Assembly: GCA_024742665.1 (NCBI GenBank)
Contig: JANSYA010000011.1
Coordinates: forward strand, 62,001-126,000
Length of the DNA stretch: 64,000 nucleotides
Reading direction: 5' to 3'
From: a bacterium
Lineage (GTDB): Bacteria; Spirochaetota; Leptospiria; Leptospirales; Leptonemataceae
Every line of letters begins with the position of its first letter. The stretch's first letter is position 1. This document shows, piece by piece, positions 44,467 to 51,959 of this stretch. The position numbers and the translations under genes were made by a program. A model generated the notes under the pieces. That model was not told the DNA's origin. It did not search any database and saw nothing but the letters and a program-made list of their open reading frames with translations.

Positions 44467-45135
44467 CTACGCGATGCGGCACGATTCCAGATAGTGACGC
44501 AGATAGGCCGCGAAAAGCAGAACTCCGTCGTACTCGCGAAATCCAATCGCGTCTTTGATATTGTGAATGTGTCGGTAGACCGTCGCGATCGCCGCGCCCG
44601 TTTCCGCCGCGATCTCTTTGGGTTTCATGCCGCGGTCCAGCATATCGGCCACGGCCAGCTGTCCCGTGGTCAGCCCTTTGATTCCGCGAAAGTCCGGGCG
44701 CTCCCCGTTCTTGTTTTCCGCTCCCCGGCTAACCGAAAGGATCGGCCCTTTGCCCTCTTTCAGCAGACGCGCATAGGTCATGATCGATTCAGGCGATTCG
44801 TCTTTGGTAATGTAGGCGTTGGCTTTACCCTGTCCGATCGCTTCGGATATAAACTCAGCGTCGCCGTGCATGCTGAGAATGGCGACGGTCTGCCCGGCGG
44901 TCGCAGGATTCGAGCGAACCGCCTGCAGAGCCTGCAAACCATCGACCCGGGGCATGGATAGATCCAGCAGCAGAACGTCGGGGGAGCAGTCTTGCAGGGT
45001 CTCGCAGATCCCCATGGCGGAACTGCTTTCATGAACAACGGAAAACGAAGAGTTCCGTTGAAAGGCGTTGATCAGTCGTTTTCGATAGATTTCTTCATCG
45101 TCGACTACGGCTATTTTTACTTCTGTCTCAGGCAT
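44467..45135 (-). CDS. Response regulator with LuxR-type helix-turn-helix
   Basis: A 222-residue regulator. The receiver has the acidic pair VVDDEE, the phospho-acceptor Asp in LLLDLSMPRVDGLQ and the Lys in AYITKDESPES. The C-terminal HTH is LTTGQLAVADMLDRGMKPKE followed by IAAETGAAIATVYRHIHNIK, a NarL/LuxR-like output. I chose the ATG at 45135, with TGGAGAA 7 bases upstream. It is the likely partner of the adjacent kinase. A decayed copy of this gene lies at 48790-49210. Confidence 0.9.
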   Translation of the reverse strand: MPETEVKIAVVDDEEIYRKRLINAFQRNSSFSVVHESSSAMGICETLQDCSPDVLLLDLSMPRVDGLQALQAVRSNPATAGQTVAILSMHGDAEFISEAIGQGKANAYITKDESPESIMTYARLLKEGKGPILSVSRGAENKNGERPDFRGIKGLTTGQLAVADMLDRGMKPKEIAAETGAAIATVYRHIHNIKDAIGFREYDGVLLFAAYLRHYLESCRIA

Positions 45136-45387
45136 ACGAATTCTCCAGTCTCTCAAACATGGAATTCGTGGCCCTCCGCTCTGTTTTTTGTCCGGGGGGG
45201 CGCTCGAAATCAAGCAATCATTAAGACTCACCTATCGATTCCAGACGGTCAAGCAAAATCGGTATTTTTACAGTCCAAATTTGATCCCACCCGGTAGTAA
45301 TCCCGGGCAGCCCGCACCCCCGAATTCCCGCTGATTGTCGCGGGTTTTCCCGGCCTGGCCCTTCGCTTGCGGATCAGCCGGCGCCGG

Positions 45388-45882
45388 TCAGCCCGCATCC
45401 TGACCGAAAGACAGCAGATGTCCGTCCGGATCTTTCAGACTGAATTCCAGCAGACCGTAAAATGTTTTTTCAAGCGGCGTGGGACGATAGCCTTTGTTCT
45501 CAAGGTCTTTGTGCAGGGCGCGCACATCGTCCGGATAGAAATAATAGATCGCCGAAAAGTGATGGTCCGCTCTTTTCTCCTGGGCCAGAAGCCGCGGCCC
45601 CTCGGCTGTGCCGGCCAACATCAGCTGAATTTTTTGCGCCCCTGAGTCAGAATCAGCTCCGCCGTCGTCCGCTCCGCCCGGATGCCGCAGCGTACACCAG
45701 TTCCACTCCGCGACTTTTTCCTCTTCGCTCACGAGCTTAAAGCCAAGCGCGTCGCGATAGAATTCCAGGCTGCGGCGAATATCGCGCACGGCCAGCATGG
45801 GGATCATAGTCTTAAAACGCATCCGAACACTGGAGACGATCTCCCGGCGAATGTCCATCTTTTCATCGTTGACAGAATCCAT
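45388..45882 (-). CDS. VOC/bleomycin-resistance-like protein
   Basis: A 164-residue protein; the VOC domain proper starts near MRFKTMIPMLAVRDIRRSLE. FYRDALGFKLV and FSAIYYFYPDDVRALHKDLE and the ending LKDPDGHLLSFGQD are typical, with the metal-site Glu replaced or absent in the last strand (LSFGQ). The start is uncertain (45882, or 45822 at the domain start). A frameshifted fragment of a paralogue lies at 55432-55530. The function is unknown. Confidence 0.82.
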   Translation of the reverse strand: MDSVNDEKMDIRREIVSSVRMRFKTMIPMLAVRDIRRSLEFYRDALGFKLVSEEEKVAEWNWCTLRHPGGADDGGADSDSGAQKIQLMLAGTAEGPRLLAQEKRADHHFSAIYYFYPDDVRALHKDLENKGYRPTPLEKTFYGLLEFSLKDPDGHLLSFGQDAG

Positions 45883-45980
45883 GCCGACGGCTCTCTGTGA
45901 GTCTATAGATAAACTTCTTTAATAAATCATAACGCTACCCGACGGAAAGTCCGCCGCGCATAGAACGCTACCGAGACCTC

Positions 45981-47600
45981 ATGACCCTGACCGCCGCCCG
46001 GAAGAAAATCAAAAGTCTCAGCAAACTCAAGGACCACGATAAGATCTTTGCGATACTTCGCGAAGTCCGCTCCGCGCAACCCGAAGCTCTGAAATCTTAC
46101 GAACTCGTGCAGTGGGCGGCGCAACGCGAACTCTGGGCCCTCGTTGTATATCTCGCCAAACTGGGAGCTCCGGTCGAACCGGAAAAAGACCCGGGCGGGG
46201 CAAAGACCCCCTTCCATGAGGCGCTTTTTGAAGGCGACCGCCCGGACGTGGCCCGGACCCTGCTGCGCCACGGCGCCGACGCGAACCGGCGTGGGCCCTG
46301 GGGCCAGGTTCCCATCATTGACGCAGCAACCTGCGGCCAGTTGGAGTTGATGCGCGAAATGGTGGCGCGCGGAGCCGACATTCATAGCCACAGTGCGAAA
46401 TATACTCCACTGAGCGCGCTGTGTGCATACGGCATGCAGCCCCATTCAGTCCATTACGATCCAGAACACAAACGGCTCCTGAAGCTGATTCGGGCGATCG
46501 TCAAGATGGGAGCAGACCCGGACTATTCCGCCGAAGGCATCGAACCCACCGCGATCCAGGCGTTGCATGACGCCGACGGGCGCGCGGTGGAACTACTGCT
46601 AAATCAAACGGGGGCCAATCCCTGCGTGCGTTCCTACAACGGCAACACTCTGCTCATGCACAGCACGCTGTACAATGATAAAGAATTTTTTGCGAGCCTG
46701 CTGCGCGCTGGCTGCGAGATCAATGGCGCGAATCGGATCGGCATGACGGCCCTGCACTACGCGGCCCTGGTCGGAAATACGCCGATCATGCGCTTCCTGC
46801 TCAAACACGGAGCCGACCCCGCGACTCGAGACCGCCGGGGCGCGACTCCCGGCGACTACGGAACGCTTTTCGAACACGAGCTGCCGGCGCCGATGCGCAA
46901 AGCCGCAGGCGACGAAGCGCATCTGACCCTGGTCCGAGAAAACATCGGCGAGGAATTCGAGGAATTCGTCCGAGAGCACCTTCATAAATACAATGTTGAT
47001 TTGAAACTGGACGAGTTGGACGATCGCTTTCTCAATCTGAGCGTTCGCTTTCCCGCCGTGCTCTTTGAAATGCAGCAGCTTCCAGACGCGCCGGCCTTTA
47101 CTTACGGCTGGCACCGCTATCTCCGACTGTTGCCGCGCACCGTTGCCTGGAACTACGCCTGCACGCAGTTCGAGGTGCTGGTAGGCAACGGCGACGGGCT
47201 CGGATTCTTTTACGATAAGGCCGAGCTCCTGGACCTTGTAATCGAAGCGTACCGCGAATTGGAGCTGCCGTCTTTCCTGAAGATCGCCAGGGCCGCACGA
47301 AGGATCTATAAGAAAAACGATCTGGCCGGACGCATGGTACCGGTGCGGAAAAAAATGCGCCGTCATGAAGCGAAGGGCGAATCTATATCGAGCCAGTATG
47401 CGGTCGGCGTTTTTCTCGATCGCGAGGGCGGCCACGAAGATCACCCCGAGCATGAGGCGTTGCATGCTCTCAGCATGACGCCGGAGTTGGACGGCACAAA
47501 GCGATCGAAATCGATGAAGAAACGAACCACGGCTTTGCGCAAATACTGCCGGCAATTGCTCAAAGCGCGTCCCGTTCAAAAGAAGACGCCGCGCGCTTGA
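45981..47600 (+). CDS. Ankyrin-repeat protein with C-terminal DUF4375-like domain
   Basis: A 539-residue cytosolic protein. Ankyrin repeats run from about residue 60 to 300 (TPFHEALFEGDRPDVARTLL, GMTALHYAALVGNTPIMRFL). The C-terminal part (FTYGWHRYLRLLPRTVAWNY ... GNGDGLGFFYDKAELLDLVI) resembles DUF4375/DMP19-type domains. The tail is very basic (KKRTTALRKYCRQLLKARP). It is probably a protein-protein adaptor; the partner is unknown. A second ankyrin protein is encoded at 58569. Confidence 0.82.
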   Translation: MTLTAARKKIKSLSKLKDHDKIFAILREVRSAQPEALKSYELVQWAAQRELWALVVYLAKLGAPVEPEKDPGGAKTPFHEALFEGDRPDVARTLLRHGADANRRGPWGQVPIIDAATCGQLELMREMVARGADIHSHSAKYTPLSALCAYGMQPHSVHYDPEHKRLLKLIRAIVKMGADPDYSAEGIEPTAIQALHDADGRAVELLLNQTGANPCVRSYNGNTLLMHSTLYNDKEFFASLLRAGCEINGANRIGMTALHYAALVGNTPIMRFLLKHGADPATRDRRGATPGDYGTLFEHELPAPMRKAAGDEAHLTLVRENIGEEFEEFVREHLHKYNVDLKLDELDDRFLNLSVRFPAVLFEMQQLPDAPAFTYGWHRYLRLLPRTVAWNYACTQFEVLVGNGDGLGFFYDKAELLDLVIEAYRELELPSFLKIARAARRIYKKNDLAGRMVPVRKKMRRHEAKGESISSQYAVGVFLDREGGHEDHPEHEALHALSMTPELDGTKRSKSMKKRTTALRKYCRQLLKARPVQKKTPRA

Positions 47601-47678
47601 ACTCACGTTATCGGGGCCGAATCGTATGCGTAGCGCCCTGCAGGACCAACGCCCGCAGGGACGCCAGGCTTTCCGCCG

Positions 47679-48698
47679 TCATCCCGCCGTTAAAAACAGC
47701 TGACCGTTTTCGATTTGAATCTTCGGCGATGCGGGCAGCGCCGGACACTTCTGGTCATGGCTTGCGCCGCTGCGCACGTCAAAACGATAGCCGTGCCACG
47801 GACACGCAATCGTCCCGTCGTCATCGATCGTCGCCTGGTCGAGCGGACCGAACTGATGCGGACAGTCCGCAGCGTATGCAATCCACTCATCGCGAAAGCG
47901 ATTCACGGCGTAGCGACGCCCGCCGAATACCACGACCCGCGCGCCTGCACCGGCTTCCAGATCCGCCAGCGCGCCGACCGGCACCCGCTCGTCCGTATCT
48001 CTTCGCTCTGATTTTTCCGAGCCGCCTGCGCTCGACTGCGGCGTCTGCTTGCGACGATCCAGGGCCGTCTGCCGTTCGCTCATCAAGCCGAGATCTTCGT
48101 CGTACAACAGAGCGTACTGACTCTCCAGCACATTAAAGACCGCGGCGGCCGGAGTCGTGTCGCGACTGACGGAGCCCAGGCCGGCCTTCGCGGCGATCCA
48201 GCGATACGCGGCGAAGGGCAGCATCACTTTCAAGGCCGCCAGAATTTTCAGCTGCAGCGTATAGCTCGACGGTAAATAAAAGCGCACGGCGATTTCAATT
48301 TCGCGATCGCCGAGACTCGTCGCCTGGGTGTGAATCTGGACGCCGGTGCCGACGCCTTTCAAAACCGTCGTCGCCCAGTAGCCGCGCGGGCGATCCACGA
48401 GCAGCTCCACGTCCTGCACCTGACCGGCATCGTCTGCGCCGACGGCGTCCGCGCTCTGACTGAAGCGATCGCTGGATTCATCGCGCAGGCCGACCCGCGC
48501 GCGCCAGCCCCAGGATCCCTCGTCGATCTTTTCAATCGAGGCGAAGGTCGACGAGTGAATGTACGGCAGATGCTCCCAGTCGTAGGCGTTTTCCATCATG
48601 CGCGCCATGCTGACCGGCAGTTTGCGGCGGTACTCGCCCAGATAGAAGAGCCGCGCTACGGAATCGTAGTCGATTTCTGTGGAACGGTTTGAGTACAT
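47679..48698 (-). CDS. Rieske non-haem iron oxygenase with permuted domain order
   Basis: About 339 residues. The N-terminal ~210 residues look like an oxygenase catalytic domain with the iron motif D-x2-H-x4-H (Asp40, His43, His48 in YDWEHLPYIH) and a C-terminal segment YDEDLGLMSERQTAL like those of Rieske oxygenases. The Rieske [2Fe-2S] domain is at the C-terminus: Cys279-x-His281 (CPHQFGP) and Cys299-x2-His302 (CPWHG). Usual Rieske oxygenases have the opposite order. Start chosen at 48698 (ATG); the region upstream overlaps a pseudogene. The substrate is unknown. Confidence 0.8.
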   Translation of the reverse strand: MYSNRSTEIDYDSVARLFYLGEYRRKLPVSMARMMENAYDWEHLPYIHSSTFASIEKIDEGSWGWRARVGLRDESSDRFSQSADAVGADDAGQVQDVELLVDRPRGYWATTVLKGVGTGVQIHTQATSLGDREIEIAVRFYLPSSYTLQLKILAALKVMLPFAAYRWIAAKAGLGSVSRDTTPAAAVFNVLESQYALLYDEDLGLMSERQTALDRRKQTPQSSAGGSEKSERRDTDERVPVGALADLEAGAGARVVVFGGRRYAVNRFRDEWIAYAADCPHQFGPLDQATIDDDGTIACPWHGYRFDVRSGASHDQKCPALPASPKIQIENGQLFLTAG

Positions 48699-48789
48699 AG
48701 TCGCGATTGCGAATGCGAGCACGCGAATGTCCAGTAATTTGATGATCGGCGACAATAATTCCGCGCCGGCCCGGGACCCGAATCGATCT

Positions 48790-49210
48790 CTTTGGGTTTC
48801 AAACCCGCGGCGAGCATATCCGCGATCGCCAATTGCATCATCGTCAGCCCGCGAACGCCTTGAAACTCCGGCAGCCCATGGTCGTCCCAGGCAGAAGAGG
48901 AACTGCGGCCGATCGCTTCGGAACCAAAATCGGCGTCTCGATGAGTGGTGAGCACGGCCACCGTCTGGTTCGCCGCAGCCGGATTGGCCCGCAAATCGTC
49001 GAGTGTGCTAAGGCTTTCGATATGTGGACGAACGGGATCGAATAAGAACACATCCGGGGAAGTGGCCTGGACAGCTTCACAAAGCCCCGCAACTGAGGCG
49101 CTTTCATGAACGATACGAAACGAGCCGCTTCGTTTGAATGCATGGGCCGATCGATTCCGGTAGTCTTCGGCCTGATCAACCAGTGCAACGTTTACCGCGT
49201 TTTCACGCAT
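48790..49210 (-). pseudogene. Decayed LuxR-type response regulator (copy of 44467-45135)
   Basis: Clearly related over its length to the intact regulator at 44467-45135: HESASVAGLCEAVQATSPDVFLFDP matches HESSSAMGICETLQDCSPDVLLLDL, and LTMMQLAIADMLAAGLKPKEI matches LTTGQLAVADMLDRGMKPKEI. About 45 residues, including the receiver Lys, are deleted before the output domain, and similarity stops inside the HTH. The receiver Asp remains but the DxSMP context is lost. The leader sequence before the ATG also matches. It is non-functional as a regulator. Confidence 0.85.
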
Positions 49211-49257
49211 ACGAATTCACTTCTGTCTCTCAAAACATGGGAATCGTTTTATTTTTT

Positions 49258-49297
49258 GCGCTGCGCTAATATCTCTTGATAAATTATTTAGCAGCGC
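49258..49297. repeat. Imperfect inverted repeat
   Basis: GCGCTGCGCTAA and TTTAGCAGCGC pair with one bulge around an AT-rich loop, between the hypothetical gene and the response-regulator pseudogene. No T run follows on either strand in the right place, so I do not call it a terminator. Confidence 0.5.
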
Positions 49298-49340
49298 CTG
49301 TCGGTCCAGAATTCTACAGGACATCCAAAAACAAAAAAAT

Positions 49341-49622
49341 TCAAGACTTCATGAGTGCGCTGGCCAGCGCCAGAATATCCTGCTCCGCGCTGCGATGCCC
49401 CGGCCTGGCTGTCAGCCACGTGGCGTCCTCTCGGTCCGAATAAAAAGCGACCACAGTCATCAAAATTTGCAGGGACTCCGACTCTTCGACAGTCAGCGCA
49501 TGATGGTCGATTTCGAATATGTATAAACTTTCAAAAGCAGCGCAGAAGTCTTCCGCGCCAGTCACGCCGTCCAGATACAGCTTCAAACAATCGTCGAGCT
49601 TTGCCTTATCCCGGGGTTTCAT
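49341..49622 (-). CDS. Hypothetical protein, immunity-protein-like
   Basis: About 93 residues, acidic and helical (DDCLKLYLDGVTGAEDFCAA, FESLYIFEIDHHALT, EQDILALASALMKS). The pattern loosely resembles small bacteriocin-immunity-type proteins, but I would not assign it. It begins 12 bases after the beta-barrel gene stop on the same strand, so it may be the last gene of the export operon. The start could also be a TTG overlapping that stop. Confidence 0.55.
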   Translation of the reverse strand: MKPRDKAKLDDCLKLYLDGVTGAEDFCAAFESLYIFEIDHHALTVEESESLQILMTVVAFYSDREDATWLTARPGHRSAEQDILALASALMKS

Positions 49623-49633
49623 CGACGCAGCAC

Positions 49634-51007
49634 TCAAAAGAAATAGCTCAGGGTCAGGCGCGCCAGATCATCGTTGCGCAAGCCGAAGACGGCCTGGTCG
49701 ACGGGGGGCGCGTCTTCCACCAACTGCATTTCCAGTCTCAGCTTCCAGGAGTCGCCCAGGCGTCGCGAAGCCTCTACCTGATAGAGTGTTGTGCCCCGAT
49801 GCCGGTCCACGATGGCGCCCGCCAGAATTTCCGTCCCGGCGGCGTCGTTGAGCACCAGCCGGATTCCCGCGAAGACGTCGTCATCGAAAGGCTGCGGCGC
49901 ATCTTCGAGTCGCTCGTCGTACAGGTACTCGCCGATGACACCCAGATCGTACAGCGATCCAAAAATCCCCACGAAGGTGTATTCAAAGCCCGCGACTGAA
50001 GCGAAATAGTTCTCAGTCGGGGCGTTTTCTTTCTCTTCGTAAATACCTTCGAATTTGAGCGCCAGACCGCCCAGAATCAGCTGCGTATCCAGGCTGCCCC
50101 GCCGAATGAGTTCGTAAAACGGAATCAAAATCGGCGCCCCGTTTCGATCCCGGCCCCCGAGCAGAGCAGGTTCGCGGGCCGTGCCCTGGAAATAAGACAC
50201 GCCGAAATCGAGGGGGCCCAGAAAATGCGAATAGCGCGCCGCAAGATCGAGATGGCGATCTTCATCCGGAGATTCGTACCGTGCGCGGTCCGTCGAGACC
50301 AGCAGCAGCGGGCGCAGTCGCCCCTTAGGACCGGGGAAAGCCCGCTCGCGAAACAAAGGCAGCGCGAAGAGGCTCAATGTTCCATACTCGGTGGTTAAGG
50401 CCGGATTGATCATCGGCTGACCGAGGCGCTCTTGCAGGCGCAGGTCTTCGACCGCGTCCACCTGATTGATAATATCCACGAGCTGACGCGATTCGGTCAC
50501 ACCCCAGTATACTTTGCTCACGCCGGCGCGAAACTGCCAGAGGTCTCCGGCTACCAGCCAGCTCAGCTCGCGCACATCGAAATGCGTGCGGCGCTTATCA
50601 TGCGAATCGTAGCGCCCGAAGAGAATCGCCTCGAATTGCTGCTGGCCGTCGGCCCAGTCCACGAAGTACTCAGGCTGGAGTGCCAGGGAAGCGTAGACTT
50701 CCTCCTGGCCGTCGTACAGCGCGGGACTCAAGAAGGCGCTCGCTTCGACCTGTAGCTCCGCTGAAAGTTCACCGGGCAGTTGAAAGGCGGGCTTGACTGC
50801 GGCCTCCGCTTCCGAATTGACTTCCGCCTCGATTTCAGACTCCGTCAGCGCTCCCGTTTCTATTTCAGCTTCAGCATTTAGATCGGGTTCGGCTTCCAGT
50901 ACCGGCTCAGGCTCCTGTGCGCCGGACGAAGTTGCCGCCAGCAGGCATGCGAAAGTCACTACGAGCCAGAGCGCAAGCACCCGAATTTTTTCTGTATATG
51001 CATTCAT
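49634..51007 (-). CDS. Outer-membrane beta-barrel protein of an RND export cluster
   Basis: A 457-residue protein with a signal peptide (VLALWLVVTFACLLAATSSGAQ), an acidic Glu/Ala-rich linker (about 30-70), then alternating strands typical of an outer-membrane barrel, ending in the aromatic TLSYFF. GGAAGC lies before the ATG at 51007. It follows a LolA-like gene and an RND/MMPL transporter gene on the same strand, an arrangement seen in several Gram-negatives. It may complete an envelope lipid or lipoprotein export path, which is inferred. Confidence 0.75.
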   Translation of the reverse strand: MNAYTEKIRVLALWLVVTFACLLAATSSGAQEPEPVLEAEPDLNAEAEIETGALTESEIEAEVNSEAEAAVKPAFQLPGELSAELQVEASAFLSPALYDGQEEVYASLALQPEYFVDWADGQQQFEAILFGRYDSHDKRRTHFDVRELSWLVAGDLWQFRAGVSKVYWGVTESRQLVDIINQVDAVEDLRLQERLGQPMINPALTTEYGTLSLFALPLFRERAFPGPKGRLRPLLLVSTDRARYESPDEDRHLDLAARYSHFLGPLDFGVSYFQGTAREPALLGGRDRNGAPILIPFYELIRRGSLDTQLILGGLALKFEGIYEEKENAPTENYFASVAGFEYTFVGIFGSLYDLGVIGEYLYDERLEDAPQPFDDDVFAGIRLVLNDAAGTEILAGAIVDRHRGTTLYQVEASRRLGDSWKLRLEMQLVEDAPPVDQAVFGLRNDDLARLTLSYFF

Positions 51008-51071
51008 AATGTTTGCTTCCGCGCGGCCTTCGCATACTCCGAAGGCCGCGCGATCTTTGTGCGACACTCGA

Positions 51072-51884
51072 TCAGCGAATCCTTTTCAGGCTCGCCTGGT
51101 CAAAGTCTCTGACTCGCAGACCCGTGCGAAATTTGTAATTCGCAAAGCTCAGCACAGTACTCTTCCCGCTCTGATGATTGAGCATTCTCAGTTCGAGGGC
51201 CCGCCAGTACTTGCCGAGATACTGCCGATAGCTTTCGTAGCTCAACGTCTTCAGCTTCGCATTTTTGCGATCATAAAAGACAATTTGTCTGATCCGATAC
51301 TCGTCCTGGTCGATCCAGACCAGTTGCCGTTTATAGCCGGAACTGCGATCGACTGGATAGCGCGCGACTACGTTGGTTTTTACGCCGTTCAGGTCTTCTT
51401 CGCGCAGAAATTTGTAACTGTATTTCTCTACCTCCTGTGAAGAAATATCTTCGTATGCGAATTCGCTGCCCATAAAAGGCCCGGACTTATTGTTCGAAGC
51501 GATGCGTTTCACCCGCTTCAGCGAAGGTAGATACAGCCATTGATCGTCCGGACCGCTGCGACGACTGTAAGTCAAAAAGGCGGTCCCCTTTACGTCGCGC
51601 GGCCGATCGAAAACCACGAGGGATTTGTCGCCGTCGTTCTTCACCTCCAGATTCCGCGCGCGCATTTCACGACGGCTTTCCTGACCGCTGCGATTGCGCA
51701 GAATCATCTGCATATCCGCTGTGGAATCCTTCCAGCCCAGATCGCGACGATCCGCTTCACGTGCGATCGCCAGACCCTTTTTTTCTGCGGCGGCGTCGTC
51801 GGCGGTCAGCGCCGCCCCGCTCGCGAGGGCGAAGGCTCCGCAAAGCAGCAATGCCATGGGGCGCTTTGTTTTCTGTAGATACAT
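51072..51884 (-). CDS. LolA-like outer-membrane lipoprotein-sorting protein
   Basis: A 270-residue periplasmic protein of the LolA-like family paired with RND transporters. A signal peptide (ALLLCGAFALASGAALTADDA) is followed by a half-barrel with GTAFLTYSRRSGPDDQWLYL and FMGSEFAYEDISSQ, which are typical of the group. AGGAG lies 8 bases before the ATG at 51884. It is probably a chaperone that accepts a lipid-like cargo from the transporter and hands it outward. Confidence 0.88.
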   Translation of the reverse strand: MYLQKTKRPMALLLCGAFALASGAALTADDAAAEKKGLAIAREADRRDLGWKDSTADMQMILRNRSGQESRREMRARNLEVKNDGDKSLVVFDRPRDVKGTAFLTYSRRSGPDDQWLYLPSLKRVKRIASNNKSGPFMGSEFAYEDISSQEVEKYSYKFLREEDLNGVKTNVVARYPVDRSSGYKRQLVWIDQDEYRIRQIVFYDRKNAKLKTLSYESYRQYLGKYWRALELRMLNHQSGKSTVLSFANYKFRTGLRVRDFDQASLKRIR

Positions 51885-51959
51885 CTTCTTACTCCTGAGT
51901 GAAAATCTTTTATACTTAAGCCCACGAAACGCGTCAGGAATCGTGCGCGTCAAAATACT

